DNA from: a virus
Strand: one strand, 5' to 3'
Virus record (IMG/VR): IMGVR_UViG_3300042449_000912
Location: 1 to 27,014 of that record
DNA length: 27,014 nt
The notes under the pieces were generated by a model. The model saw only the letters and a program-made list of their open reading frames with translations, was not told where the DNA came from and ran no database searches. Within the stretch, counting starts at the first letter, position 1; the number at the start of each line of letters is the position of its first letter. Both the position numbers and the translations under genes were made by a program. This document shows positions 1 through 7,445 of this stretch, piece after piece.

Positions 1-1194
1 GCAGAAATAGAAAAAGGTTCATTTAGTGAACAACAAATAGCAGATGCCGCTAAACACAAAGCCGATTACGAAAAACAAAAAGGTTTATGGGATGCTATCC
101 GTGTTTTGGATGGTGATATCATCAAAACCAAAATGGCTACTAAAAATGAAGAACTAAAACAAGCACAAAAAGCACTTGATGACGCAAAGAAAAACAATGC
201 ACCAGCAGAAGCAAAACTCAATGAAAGTTATGCCAAATTAAAAGGTGAACTGGGCGAACTACAAAACGAAATGCAACGGTTGGACGCCACTAGAGCAGAA
301 GCTATCTCAAATCTGAAACCAAGTAGCGCGGTAAGTGAGTATGAGAAAACTGCCGGTTCTATTAGTTCACAGGCTTCTGCTGCAAATTCAATGGCAGGCA
401 AAGGTGCAGTATCCGGCTCACAAAGTGCCTATTATAATAAAATGTACAACGCAATCCACGCAGATGCAGTTAAACGAGGATTACCAAACCCAGAAGTAAT
501 TGCAAAATTAGGTGCTGCACAAACTTCACTAGAATCTGGATATGGTACTCGTTTAGTTGGAAATAATGCGTTTGGTATTAAAGGTGTTGGACCAGCTGGA
601 TCTACTAACGCAATGACTACCGAATATGTTAACGGTAAACCAGTTAGAATGATGCAGCAGTTTAAAAAATTCAATGACGTAGCCGAATCAGCAACTGGGT
701 ACCTTGATTTTCTTCTCCAGAACAAACGATATAAAGGTGTACTTGCGTCAACGAACATTGAAGAAGCTATTGCTAGACAAGGACAAACCGGTTATGCAAC
801 AAGTCCAACATACGCTGCCGAATTAAGTAAAATAAATGCAGTTATGTCTCGGTCAGGAAACCCAACCACGCCAGTTTCAAAATCAGTTAATACCAGTGCA
901 TTGAATGATATAGCTGCAGCAAACAAAGCAAAGCAAGATAATGCCGAGGAAGAAGCACGTACACGTCAGTTTAGAGCAGAAACCGCACTTGCTGAAGAAA
1001 AAGCAGACGCAGATAAGAAAGCATTTACTGATAAACTATCTTCTACCTCACCACTGTCTGATCCAGCAACTGCATTCGACCAGTTACTACAAGAAACCAG
1101 AACAAGTAATCAACTATTAACGGAATTACTATCAACAAATGAACGTCATGTATCTATAGCTCAAGGGCAAAGTGGTAATCTATATGCACAGTAA
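1..1194 (+). CDS. Virion/tail protein with glucosaminidase domain (5' partial)
   Basis: The reading frame is open from base 1, so the gene starts upstream of the window. The first ~100 visible residues are rich in Lys, Glu, Gln and Ala and look like a coiled coil. A FlgJ/endo-beta-N-acetylglucosaminidase-type domain follows (about bases 430-870), with the motif QTSLESGYG whose Glu (codon 532-534) is the expected catalytic acid, then NNAFGIKG and a C-terminal YATSPTYAAEL motif typical of this family. The last ~90 residues are again helical and polar. Such domains cut the glycan strands of peptidoglycan. In a phage structural region the likely role is local wall opening during DNA entry, as part of a tail tape-measure or similar virion protein; that role is inferred. 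A free endolysin is less likely because of the long helical flanks. The next gene is the portal, after a 152-bp gap. Confidence 0.75.
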   Translation, partial: AEIEKGSFSEQQIADAAKHKADYEKQKGLWDAIRVLDGDIIKTKMATKNEELKQAQKALDDAKKNNAPAEAKLNESYAKLKGELGELQNEMQRLDATRAEAISNLKPSSAVSEYEKTAGSISSQASAANSMAGKGAVSGSQSAYYNKMYNAIHADAVKRGLPNPEVIAKLGAAQTSLESGYGTRLVGNNAFGIKGVGPAGSTNAMTTEYVNGKPVRMMQQFKKFNDVAESATGYLDFLLQNKRYKGVLASTNIEEAIARQGQTGYATSPTYAAELSKINAVMSRSGNPTTPVSKSVNTSALNDIAAANKAKQDNAEEEARTRQFRAETALAEEKADADKKAFTDKLSSTSPLSDPATAFDQLLQETRTSNQLLTELLSTNERHVSIAQGQSGNLYAQ

Positions 1195-1206
1195 AAGATA
1201 ATAGAA
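1193..1206 (+). repeat. TAAAAGATAATTGA-type motif, copy 1
   Basis: AAAAGATAATAGAA follows (and overlaps the stop of) the glucosaminidase gene. It is one of six intergenic copies of an A-rich motif found just after gene ends or terminators in this window. Function unknown. Confidence 0.4.
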
Positions 1207-1251
1207 TTTAGTTCCGAGTAATGATAAAACGAAATAGATAATATTGGTATA

Positions 1252-1274
1252 GCGAGCACCGCTAGGTGCGAGCC
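1252..1274 (+). repeat. GCGA/GAGCC stem-loop, copy 1
   Basis: 23-nt hairpin: GCGA, arm GCACC, loop GCTA, arm GGTGC, GAGCC. It has a perfect 5-bp inner stem, a tandem G-A/A-G mismatch and an outer GC/GC clamp. It lies in the gap between the glucosaminidase gene and the portal gene. Confidence 0.8.
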
Positions 1275-1305
1275 TAACACAAGTAAAATAACCAAAATCC
1301 CAAGA

Positions 1306-1313
1306 CATAAATA
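1306..1313 (+). promoter_or_regulatory. Candidate T4-type late promoter for portal
   Basis: CATAAATA lies 33 nt before the portal start. T4 late promoters have a single -10 box, TATAAATA, read by the phage sigma factor gp55. The same TAAATA core precedes most structural genes in this window. Confidence 0.5.
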
Positions 1314-1346
1314 GATGAAACATTCAACAGAATAGGATTAATCTAA

Positions 1347-4300
1347 ATGTCTTGGAAAAAACACTTCAAACCAGTTACTATCGACGGCCACGGTTCTCAT
1401 AGCCCAATCAGCGGCGGTGGAAGACCAGGCCCAGCTAAAACTAACTACTCTAGCTTCCTACCAGATGTCTACGCTGGTACACCAAACCGCATCGATAGAT
1501 ACATGCAATATGATACCATGGACATGGACTCTGAAGTCAATGCCGCTCTCGATATCATCGCAGAATTCTGTACGCAAAAAGATAAAGAAAATGAAACACC
1601 TTTTCATACCTCATTCCGTGGACAACCTACCTCCACCGAAGTTAAACTCATTAAAGACTGCTTGCAGAAATGGTGCAAACAACAACAATTCGAAACTCGT
1701 ATCTTTAGAATCGTCAGAAATACCTTTAAGTACGGTGACTGCTTCTTCTTAAGAGACCCCGAAACTAAGAAATGGTTGTACGTTGACCCAGTCAAAGTTA
1801 GTAAAATTATCGCAAACGAATCAGAGGGCAAAATCCCCGAACAATACGTTATCAAAGATATTAACTTTAACTTTAAAAACTTAATCGCTGTCACTCCTCA
1901 CGGTATCACCAATACCTCACCCAGCGGTACTGCCAGCTATACTTCAGGTGGCAGCCTAGCTAGAGGTATGGTAGGCGATACCGCTAGAGCAACCGGTACC
2001 AGATTCCAAAATGCAATCAATGAAATCGCAGTCGATGCCAAAGACGTTGTTCATATCAGCCTAAGTGAAGGTCTTGATAATAACTTCCCATTTGGTAATA
2101 GCTTACTCGAATCTGTTTTCAAAGTCTATAAACAAAAAGAATTACTAGAGGATGCGGTTATTATCTACCGTGTGCAACGTGCTCCTGAAAGACGTATTTT
2201 CTATGTGGATGTTGGTAATATGCCTGCACATATGGCGATGGGTTTCGTTGAACGTGTTAAAAACGAGATTCAACAAAGACGGATTCCTAGTAGTACTGGT
2301 GGGTCGTCTGGTAGTACTGTTGACTCGAGTTACAATCCAATTGCTCAGAATGAAGATTTTTTCCTTCCGAAAACTTGCTTGTCACTTGACACAGCGATAA
2401 AATTGATGGATAATCGAGTTTTAACCTTACAGGAGATTATCCATGAATATGAAAACGGTATTGAAAATTACGCATACACTGTCAATCAAGAAACATTTGA
2501 CATCGAACAAGGTAAAATTGTTTGGGCAGGAGTTACTCGTATGAACACGCAAGTAGTTGATGTATTGTTTGACAATAATCAAACAGTCCGTTGTACCCCT
2601 GATCACAGATTCATCATGAGTGATGGTAGCGAAGTTGAAGCAAAAGACCTAAAAGATAATGACGTAGTCATGTCATTATTGAGTGAATTTGTGAAAACCC
2701 ACCACAAAGTTGAATCAGTTAAATGGTTACAAGAGATGATAGACACCGGTGATATCACAATCGAATCGCCAAGTGACAGTCATAACTTCGCAACTGCAGC
2801 TGGTGTGTTTGTTCATAATAGTGAAGGTCGTGGATCTAGTATTGAAACCTTGCCTGGTGGTTGTTTCGCAATGGATACTAAAGTATCGTTATTAGATGGT
2901 CGTGAACTATCTATCCGTGATATCGAAACAGAACTAAAAGATGGTAAAACTTTATGGTCTTACTCATGCGAACCATTAACTGGTAAAATCGTACCAGGGT
3001 TGATTACTTGGGCTGGTGTTACTCACAAGTCTGCTAAAGTTATGAAAATAACATTAGATAATGGTGAAGAGATTATTGCAACTCCAGATCACAAGTTTCC
3101 GGTATATGAACAAGAGTTCAAACGTGCCCATGAGTTGGTAGTTGGTGATAGTTTAATTCCGTTGTATAGAAAATATGACTACATCAATCCTAGTAATGAA
3201 GGCAATACTTACGAGAAATTCCATGATAATGTTGATAGAAAATGGAAGTTTACACACCGTGAAGTTGCTGACTATTTCAAAGATGATTTAGTTAAATTTG
3301 AAGTACATGATCCTTCGATTGGAGTAGATGAACATATTGTTCGTCATCACAAAAACTTCGATCGTTACGATAATTCACCAGAAAACTTGTGCTTCATGGG
3401 ATGGAAAGATCATTCTAAGTATCACAGGGATACGAATGCTGAACGCATGCAACTCCTTAAAGAGAATTATCCTGAAGAATATCAACGTATTTGCAGTGCT
3501 ATCAGCGAAGCTCATCTTGCTAGATTTGCCGCGATGGGTGACGAAGACCGTGCTAAAATTGGTGAAAGATCTGCAGAGGCGTGGGCAAGATGCACACCAG
3601 AAGAATACGATAGTTGGTGTGAAAATATCAGTATTGCGTTGCAAGAGTATTGCTCAAACTTATCTGAAGAAGAACGTGAAGCTAGAGCAGTACAATCAAG
3701 AGCAGCACGCGTTATTGGTAATCAGAAGTTCAACGAGAAGATGCAAAATGACCCAGTATTTTATGCCCAGGTTGTTGGTAAACGTATGGATCATTGGACT
3801 CCCGAAAATCGTGCTGAACGTGCAGAAGTAACTAGAGTTAATCAAGCGAAATATCAACAGACTGCCAAGTACCACGAAAATATCGAAAAGCAGGTGGAAT
3901 CACAAAGCATTAAGTATTCACATGCTATGTTGAAATTCATTATTGGTCTTGTTAAGGGTAAAACAACACATCAAGTTGGATTAACGGATGTAGTCAATGC
4001 GTTGAACAGTGACCAAGGAATGCTTGATGAATTGTACGAGTTGAACAAAGATAATACTACACCAAACTGGAATGTAGCAAACGGTTATACCGAGTCTAAT
4101 GTCAAAACTCTAGTTAAACAATTTGGTTATGAAAAATGGTCTGATTTCCGTAAAAAAGAAAGTGTCCATAATCATACGATTGTAGCCATCGAATACTTGG
4201 ATGATGAAATCGAAGTTGGTACATTGACTATTGATCAGCACGAAAAATACCATAATTATCATACATTTGCGTTAAGTTCTGGTGTATTCGTGTTCAACAG

Positions 4301-4967
4301 CAATTTGGGTGAAATCACAGATTTACGTTTCTTCACAAACAAACTTTTCCGGGCATTGAGAATCCCAGCAAGTTACTTACCTACTGGTATTGAAGAAGCC
4401 TCGAATACCGTAGCGGATGGAAAAGTGGGAACTGCGTATATCCAAGAGTTTAGATTTAATGAGTATTGTAAACGACTACAGAACTTATTGGTACAGACGT
4501 TTGATTTGGAGTTTAAACTTTGGTTATATTCTCAAGGTATCAACATTGATAGTAGTTTATTTGAACTGAAGTTTAATGAGCCGCAAAACTTTGCAGCGTA
4601 TAGACAAAGTGAGTTGGATACGACACGAGTGAATATCTTTGCGCAGTTACAAGAGATTCCATATTTGAGTAAACGATTTGCAATGAAGCGATTCTTGGGT
4701 ATGACACAAGAGGAGATCACAGAGAATGAAGCTATGTGGCGTGAAGAGAACGGACATAAGTTAGAATCATTGGTAGATGGTGCTGGAGAGTTACGTTCTG
4801 CTGGGATTTCGCCAAGTGGAATTGCATCGGATATGAGTTCACAAGACGAGCAGGCACCTGAAGGCATAGGTCAAGGACCAGAAGGTGCGGCTGGTGGAGT
4901 TAATACTACTCCTGGCTCAACCGGTAATGCGGCACCTGGACCCACTGGTGGCCCAATGGGTATGTAA
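1347..4967 (+). CDS. gp20: T4-like portal protein (gp20) containing two inteins
   Basis: Precursor of 1206 residues; removing two inteins leaves 343 + 14 + 222 = 579 residues, close to T4 gp20 (about 520). The exteins match the gp20 family: an N-terminal region with YMQYDTMDMDSEVNAALDI, then FFLPK, SSIETLPGG and GEITDLRFFTNKLFRALRIP, which read on continuously once the inteins are removed. The portal is the dodecameric ring at the unique capsid vertex through which DNA is packaged and to which the tail binds. Residues 344-491 and 506-984 are inteins (separate entries). The C-terminal tail, after about residue 1130, is rich in Gly and Pro and probably disordered. ATG 1347 has AGGA nine bases upstream and a late-promoter box at 1306. 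Codon use shifts along the gene: C-ending codons dominate the first ~800 bp, while GAG, TTG and AAG are frequent in the last extein. Confidence 0.93.
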   Translation: MSWKKHFKPVTIDGHGSHSPISGGGRPGPAKTNYSSFLPDVYAGTPNRIDRYMQYDTMDMDSEVNAALDIIAEFCTQKDKENETPFHTSFRGQPTSTEVKLIKDCLQKWCKQQQFETRIFRIVRNTFKYGDCFFLRDPETKKWLYVDPVKVSKIIANESEGKIPEQYVIKDINFNFKNLIAVTPHGITNTSPSGTASYTSGGSLARGMVGDTARATGTRFQNAINEIAVDAKDVVHISLSEGLDNNFPFGNSLLESVFKVYKQKELLEDAVIIYRVQRAPERRIFYVDVGNMPAHMAMGFVERVKNEIQQRRIPSSTGGSSGSTVDSSYNPIAQNEDFFLPKTCLSLDTAIKLMDNRVLTLQEIIHEYENGIENYAYTVNQETFDIEQGKIVWAGVTRMNTQVVDVLFDNNQTVRCTPDHRFIMSDGSEVEAKDLKDNDVVMSLLSEFVKTHHKVESVKWLQEMIDTGDITIESPSDSHNFATAAGVFVHNSEGRGSSIETLPGGCFAMDTKVSLLDGRELSIRDIETELKDGKTLWSYSCEPLTGKIVPGLITWAGVTHKSAKVMKITLDNGEEIIATPDHKFPVYEQEFKRAHELVVGDSLIPLYRKYDYINPSNEGNTYEKFHDNVDRKWKFTHREVADYFKDDLVKFEVHDPSIGVDEHIVRHHKNFDRYDNSPENLCFMGWKDHSKYHRDTNAERMQLLKENYPEEYQRICSAISEAHLARFAAMGDEDRAKIGERSAEAWARCTPEEYDSWCENISIALQEYCSNLSEEEREARAVQSRAARVIGNQKFNEKMQNDPVFYAQVVGKRMDHWTPENRAERAEVTRVNQAKYQQTAKYHENIEKQVESQSIKYSHAMLKFIIGLVKGKTTHQVGLTDVVNALNSDQGMLDELYELNKDNTTPNWNVANGYTESNVKTLVKQFGYEKWSDFRKKESVHNHTIVAIEYLDDEIEVGTLTIDQHEKYHNYHTFALSSGVFVFNSNLGEITDLRFFTNKLFRALRIPASYLPTGIEEASNTVADGKVGTAYIQEFRFNEYCKRLQNLLVQTFDLEFKLWLYSQGINIDSSLFELKFNEPQNFAAYRQSELDTTRVNIFAQLQEIPYLSKRFAMKRFLGMTQEEITENEAMWREENGHKLESLVDGAGELRSAGISPSGIASDMSSQDEQAPEGIGQGPEGAAGGVNTTPGSTGNAAPGPTGGPMGM
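2376..2819 (+). other. Mini-intein 1 in portal (148 aa)
   Basis: Residues 344-491 of the portal precursor. It starts with Cys344 (block A, CLSLDTAIKLMD), has a block B TPDH motif (Thr417-His420) and ends with the canonical block F/G, HNFATAAGVFVHN, followed by Ser492 as the +1 nucleophile. Only about 50 residues lie between block B and block F, so there is no endonuclease domain; this is a mini-intein. It is inserted between FFLPKT and SEGRG of the exteins, in a conserved part of gp20. All residues needed for protein splicing are visible. It shares WAGVT and TPDH blocks with the second intein, so the two are probably related by descent. Confidence 0.9.
2862..4298 (+). mobile_element. Intein 2 in portal with HNH homing endonuclease (479 aa)
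   Basis: Residues 506-984. Block A starts at Cys506 (CFAMDTKVSLLDGR), block B has TPDH (Thr579-His582), and the end is HTFALSSGVFVFN before Ser985. The penultimate residue is Phe rather than the usual His, which may slow Asn cyclisation but is tolerated in some inteins. Between the splicing blocks lies an HNH nuclease core: His667-His668, then NSPENL (676-681), Met684 and histidines 689 and 693, the pattern of HNH homing enzymes. A long, charged helical segment (about 695-860) with repeated Trp/Ala/Arg-rich units follows and may contact DNA. The endonuclease would cut intein-less portal alleles so that the element is copied in during co-infection. It is separated from intein 1 by just 14 extein residues. 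Confidence 0.9.
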
Positions 4968-4973
4968 GCGTAG

Positions 4974-4981
4974 TATAAATA
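4974..4981 (+). promoter_or_regulatory. Exact T4 late-promoter box TATAAATA
   Basis: A perfect match to the T4 late consensus immediately after the portal stop, but a terminator-like hairpin starts 15 nt further on. It may be fortuitous, inherited, or give only a short transcript. Confidence 0.3.
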
Positions 4982-4995
4982 AGTTTGAATGTTTT

Positions 4996-5040
4996 GCCCC
5001 TGTTTTCCTAGTAATGTTTATTAGGATTCGGGGGTTTTTT
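4996..5040 (+). terminator. Rho-independent terminator after portal
   Basis: CCCC and CCTA pair with TAGG and GGGG around an AT-rich loop, with an internal bulge, followed by six T. It ends the portal transcript. Confidence 0.65.
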
Positions 5041-5061
5041 ATTGGAAGTTGTTTTGTCATT

Positions 5062-5084
5062 GGCTCGCACCTAGCGGTGCTCGC
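5062..5084 (-). repeat. GCGA/GAGCC stem-loop, copy 2 (minus orientation)
   Basis: The exact reverse complement of copy 1 (arms GCACC/GGTGC, loop GCTA when read on the minus strand). It is the only copy in this orientation. With the + oriented copy at 5136 it forms a divergent pair between the portal terminator and the next promoter. Confidence 0.8.
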
Positions 5085-5135
5085 GACTATAACAGAGTAA
5101 TGATAAGGTGTGCTCTTGAAATTAATAGGTAATTT

Positions 5136-5158
5136 GCGAGGCGTGATAACGCCGAGCC
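5136..5158 (+). repeat. GCGA/GAGCC stem-loop, copy 3 (variant arms)
   Basis: Same frame as the other copies but with arms GGCGT and ACGCC around a GATA loop. Both arms changed together, so pairing is kept. It lies just upstream of the sigma70 promoter at 5172. Confidence 0.8.
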
Positions 5159-5171
5159 AACTGATGATTAA

Positions 5172-5200
5172 TTGACATATAAATGCATCCATGTTATAAT
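5172..5200 (+). promoter_or_regulatory. Consensus sigma70 promoter
   Basis: TTGACA (5172-5177), 17-nt spacer, TATAAT (5195-5200): a perfect host-type promoter 34 nt before the ATG at 5234. It implies early or constitutive expression of the next gene, unlike the late genes around it. Confidence 0.85.
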
Positions 5201-5233
5201 TGAATTTTAAAAACCATAAAAACGAGGTGTAAA

Positions 5234-5641
5234 ATGACAACAACCAACCAAATCGTGTATGCAGTTAATGTAGTTTGCAGTGATGGCCTAATAGAACTTG
5301 AGTTATTCACTGATAAGGAACAAGCATTAGCATATAGTGATGAAATGGAGAAATTATATGATTCGTCTTGTACTCTTCCTAATTTGCATATTGGTTTTTG
5401 GGAAAGAACCATTGACCAAGTAAATCCTACTGGTAGATTGATTCAAGTAAATCCAAATACCGGGTTTAAACCAATCATCGGTGGAGTTAAGGATGGTGAT
5501 GATTATAAAGATAATGTCACTATTGATTGCACCGAGGTTGACGGTAGACGACAATGGTCTGTCAATGTTCTTGGTGATCACACCGCTGAAGAACTTAAGA
5601 ACATAATTGAAACTTTAAGCACCCGTACTGGTATTTGCTAG
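5234..5641 (+). CDS. Hypothetical protein (135 aa)
   Basis: I do not recognise the family. The protein is 135 residues, acidic, without a signal peptide or membrane segment. The N-terminal half (QIVYAVNVVCSDGLIELELF followed by a Lys/Glu/Ala-rich helix) reads like a small alpha/beta fold, and the C-terminal part has an alternating beta pattern (RRQWSVNVLGD) and a final helix. The ATG at 5234 has GAGGTG eight bases upstream. The gene has its own consensus sigma70 promoter (5172) and its own terminator (5656), so it is an independent unit dropped between late genes. This arrangement suggests an early or constitutively made host-interaction protein; that is inference only. Confidence 0.75.
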   Translation: MTTTNQIVYAVNVVCSDGLIELELFTDKEQALAYSDEMEKLYDSSCTLPNLHIGFWERTIDQVNPTGRLIQVNPNTGFKPIIGGVKDGDDYKDNVTIDCTEVDGRRQWSVNVLGDHTAEELKNIIETLSTRTGIC

Positions 5642-5655
5642 TGGCATAAGTAACA

Positions 5656-5679
5656 GAGGGCTACTCAGGTAGCCCTTTT
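5656..5679 (+). terminator. Rho-independent terminator
   Basis: GGGCTAC, loop TCAG, GTAGCCC, then TTTT: a perfect 7-bp stem 15 nt after the stop of the 135-aa gene. Confidence 0.85.
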
Positions 5680-5689
5680 CGTTTGAACT

Positions 5690-5704
5690 AAAAGATAATC
5701 GATA
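5690..5704 (+). repeat. TAAAAGATAATTGA-type motif, copy 2
   Basis: AAAAGATAATCGATA lies between the terminator at 5656 and the stem-loop at 5714. It is a variant of the recurring motif. Confidence 0.4.
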
Positions 5705-5713
5705 ATTACTTTA

Positions 5714-5736
5714 GCGAGCACCGTTAGGTGCGAGCC
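5714..5736 (+). repeat. GCGA/GAGCC stem-loop, copy 4
   Basis: Arms GCACC/GGTGC with a GTTA loop, in + orientation, between a terminator and a late-type promoter box. Confidence 0.8.
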
Positions 5737-5750
5737 AACAAAAGCCAACC

Positions 5751-5759
5751 AATAAATAC
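5751..5759 (+). promoter_or_regulatory. Candidate late promoter
   Basis: AATAAATAC, 27 nt before the ATG at 5787, a T4-type late box. Confidence 0.45.
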
Positions 5760-5786
5760 AGCAACTAGACAAAGGCAGGTATAGCT

Positions 5787-6935
5787 ATGAGAATAAGTGA
5801 ATTGATAGAAGCAAGGAAAAATCCAGATAAGAATCCAAAAATATCAGTATGGGACTATGTGAATGCTGAATTACCAAAAGCGGATGAAATCGCAGATGTT
5901 AGTAATATGTTTGTTAGTTTCACCACTATCGATAAGTTGGGTATCAACCCAAACTCAACATATAATACACCTCTTGGTATATACGCATATCCAGGCGAAT
6001 ATGTGCAATACAAAGCACGTTACAATACAAATGATTTACCGTTTGCTGGCGGTAGCGAATATGCTAATGTATTCAAAGTAACTGGTAATATCGTCAACCT
6101 AAGTGAACTAACATCGGCTGACGAATTGAAGTATCACCAACAACTCAGCGAAGTATATGCAACTGCAGTGAAACCCCTTGGTGTGTCATGGAAAACTGCA
6201 GTGGATACTGTATACGATTTGATAATTGAATCGGACAACAAAGCAAGGGTAAAATCACCGGGTGGAAAACTGTGGTATATAACGATGAAACTTACAACAT
6301 TACCGACAAGATCGGTGACATATGCTTGGAATACCAAACCGCATATTGCTTGGAATTCACTTTTTCGTCGAATTGGTATCGATGGTTGTATTGATAACGG
6401 GGATTCGATTATTCACCCAGTAGAACCAACCCAAGCCGTATTTTTTTCAAAAACCGTAATCAAAAACAACGTTAGATTACTCAATAAGTGGACAACTGCA
6501 TCGATTAATATGGGAACTGCTAGAGGTATGTCGGCCCAGCATGCAATTGGTAAACTAGCAAAGATGACCGATCAAGAACTCGAAGACTACGTGAAATCTG
6601 TTACACATGGTATCAAGTATGTTAAACAACCAACTGAAGAACTACAATTGGCTGCGGTTGGTAGTAATGCTAATTCTATCCAACACATCAAAAATCCAAC
6701 TGAACGAGTTCAACTATTGGCGATTACTAAAGTACCTTCGACTATAAAATACATCACAAACCCAAGTGAAGCCATCCAATTTGCCGCTGTTGCCAAAGCA
6801 GCAATATCAATACAGCATATTGACAATCCAACTGAAAAGGTTCAAAGATTAGCGATTAAGCAAGAGGGTAATGCTATGATTTACTACATCAAAAACCCAC
6901 ACCCGAATGTGTTAAAACTAGTTGGGAAAGTGTGA
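5787..6935 (+). CDS. Unknown protein with C-terminal 22-residue repeats (382 aa)
   Basis: The family of the N-terminal ~270 residues is not certain. It begins MRISELIEA, a start I associate with T4-like phage proteins, and contains GDSIIHPVEPTQAVFF near residues 205-225, which also looks like a phage-specific domain of unknown role. From about residue 270 there are four repeats with a 22-residue period and the pattern AV....SIQHIKNPTE.VQLL. They resemble the helix-pair units of DUF4116-like proteins and match the repeats in the genes at 17013 and 17878. No signal peptide or membrane segment is visible. A late-type promoter box (5751) suggests late expression, so a virion or assembly role is possible but unproven. 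A terminator follows at 6945. Confidence 0.75.
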   Translation: MRISELIEARKNPDKNPKISVWDYVNAELPKADEIADVSNMFVSFTTIDKLGINPNSTYNTPLGIYAYPGEYVQYKARYNTNDLPFAGGSEYANVFKVTGNIVNLSELTSADELKYHQQLSEVYATAVKPLGVSWKTAVDTVYDLIIESDNKARVKSPGGKLWYITMKLTTLPTRSVTYAWNTKPHIAWNSLFRRIGIDGCIDNGDSIIHPVEPTQAVFFSKTVIKNNVRLLNKWTTASINMGTARGMSAQHAIGKLAKMTDQELEDYVKSVTHGIKYVKQPTEELQLAAVGSNANSIQHIKNPTERVQLLAITKVPSTIKYITNPSEAIQFAAVAKAAISIQHIDNPTEKVQRLAIKQEGNAMIYYIKNPHPNVLKLVGKV

Positions 6936-6944
6936 GTTTTTGGT

Positions 6945-6968
6945 AAGGGCTACTCAGGTAGTCCTTTT
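6945..6968 (+). terminator. Rho-independent terminator
   Basis: GGGCTAC, loop TCAG, GTAGTCC (one G-T wobble), then TTTT. It is a near copy of the terminator at 5656, with the same loop. Confidence 0.8.
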
Positions 6969-6976
6969 CTTTACCT

Positions 6977-6990
6977 AAAAGATAACTGAA
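6977..6990 (+). repeat. TAAAAGATAATTGA-type motif, copy 3
   Basis: AAAAGATAACTGAA directly after the terminator at 6945 and before the stem-loop at 6999. Confidence 0.4.
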
Positions 6991-6998
6991 ATTAGGTT

Positions 6999-7021
6999 GC
7001 GAGCCGCGTTAGCGGCGAGCC
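6999..7021 (+). repeat. GCGA/GAGCC stem-loop, copy 5 (variant arms)
   Basis: Arms GCCGC and GCGGC with a GTTA loop. This is the third distinct pair of arms, again fully complementary. It lies just upstream of the sigma70 promoter at 7037. Confidence 0.8.
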
Positions 7022-7036
7022 ATTAATACAAAACAC

Positions 7037-7064
7037 TTGACATCCTCTAATATCCCGCTATAAT
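7037..7064 (+). promoter_or_regulatory. Consensus sigma70 promoter
   Basis: TTGACA (7037-7042), 16-nt spacer, TATAAT (7059-7064), 32 nt before the ATG at 7096. Confidence 0.85.
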
Positions 7065-7095
7065 ACCCCTAACTTAATCAACCGGAGTAAAACAA

Positions 7096-7398
7096 ATGGC
7101 AGAATTCACAATCAAGTTTAGACCCGAGGATTACTTCCCACCTAGAGGGATGAAGAATCGACCACGCTCGCAATCGCTATGGTCTAAGGATTATGGCGTG
7201 TACTGGTACATACAACCCTATGAAGAGTTTAATCATAAACTATATAGAAAGTTGTTCTATCTAGGCAATTTTGCACCGTTACCTGTACAACGCAAGTGGG
7301 AGCCAGTGTATAACAAATTCATGAATAGACATGCCCCGTATTTTGTGCGATCGGTTTGCAAACGCTGGAGTAGAAAATATACTGGAAAGTTCTTCTAA
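7096..7398 (+). CDS. Small basic protein of unknown function (100 aa)
   Basis: I do not recognise the family. The protein is strongly basic and aromatic: many Arg, Lys, Tyr, Trp and Phe, ending CKRWSRKYTGKFF. It has no signal peptide and no membrane helix. The composition would suit nucleic-acid or ribosome binding, but no motif supports a specific role. The ATG at 7096 has CCGGAG ten bases upstream. It has its own sigma70 promoter (7037). No terminator separates it from the lectin-like genes that start 47 bp later, so the array at 7446-9463 may be read from this promoter. Confidence 0.7.
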   Translation: MAEFTIKFRPEDYFPPRGMKNRPRSQSLWSKDYGVYWYIQPYEEFNHKLYRKLFYLGNFAPLPVQRKWEPVYNKFMNRHAPYFVRSVCKRWSRKYTGKFF

Positions 7399-7410
7399 AA
7401 GATAATTGAA
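7397..7410 (+). repeat. TAAAAGATAATTGA motif, copy 4
   Basis: AAAAGATAATTGAA overlaps the stop codon of the 100-aa gene and is the last recognisable element before the first lectin-like gene. No stem-loop or promoter follows this copy. Confidence 0.4.
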
Positions 7411-7445
7411 TCGCAGTTCAACCATGATCTTCAATAGGTAACCCA

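Noticed and set aside
3328-3831. A 167-codon + strand frame inside intein 2
   Set aside because: It is out of frame with a clearly coding intein and has no start signal or recognisable motif.
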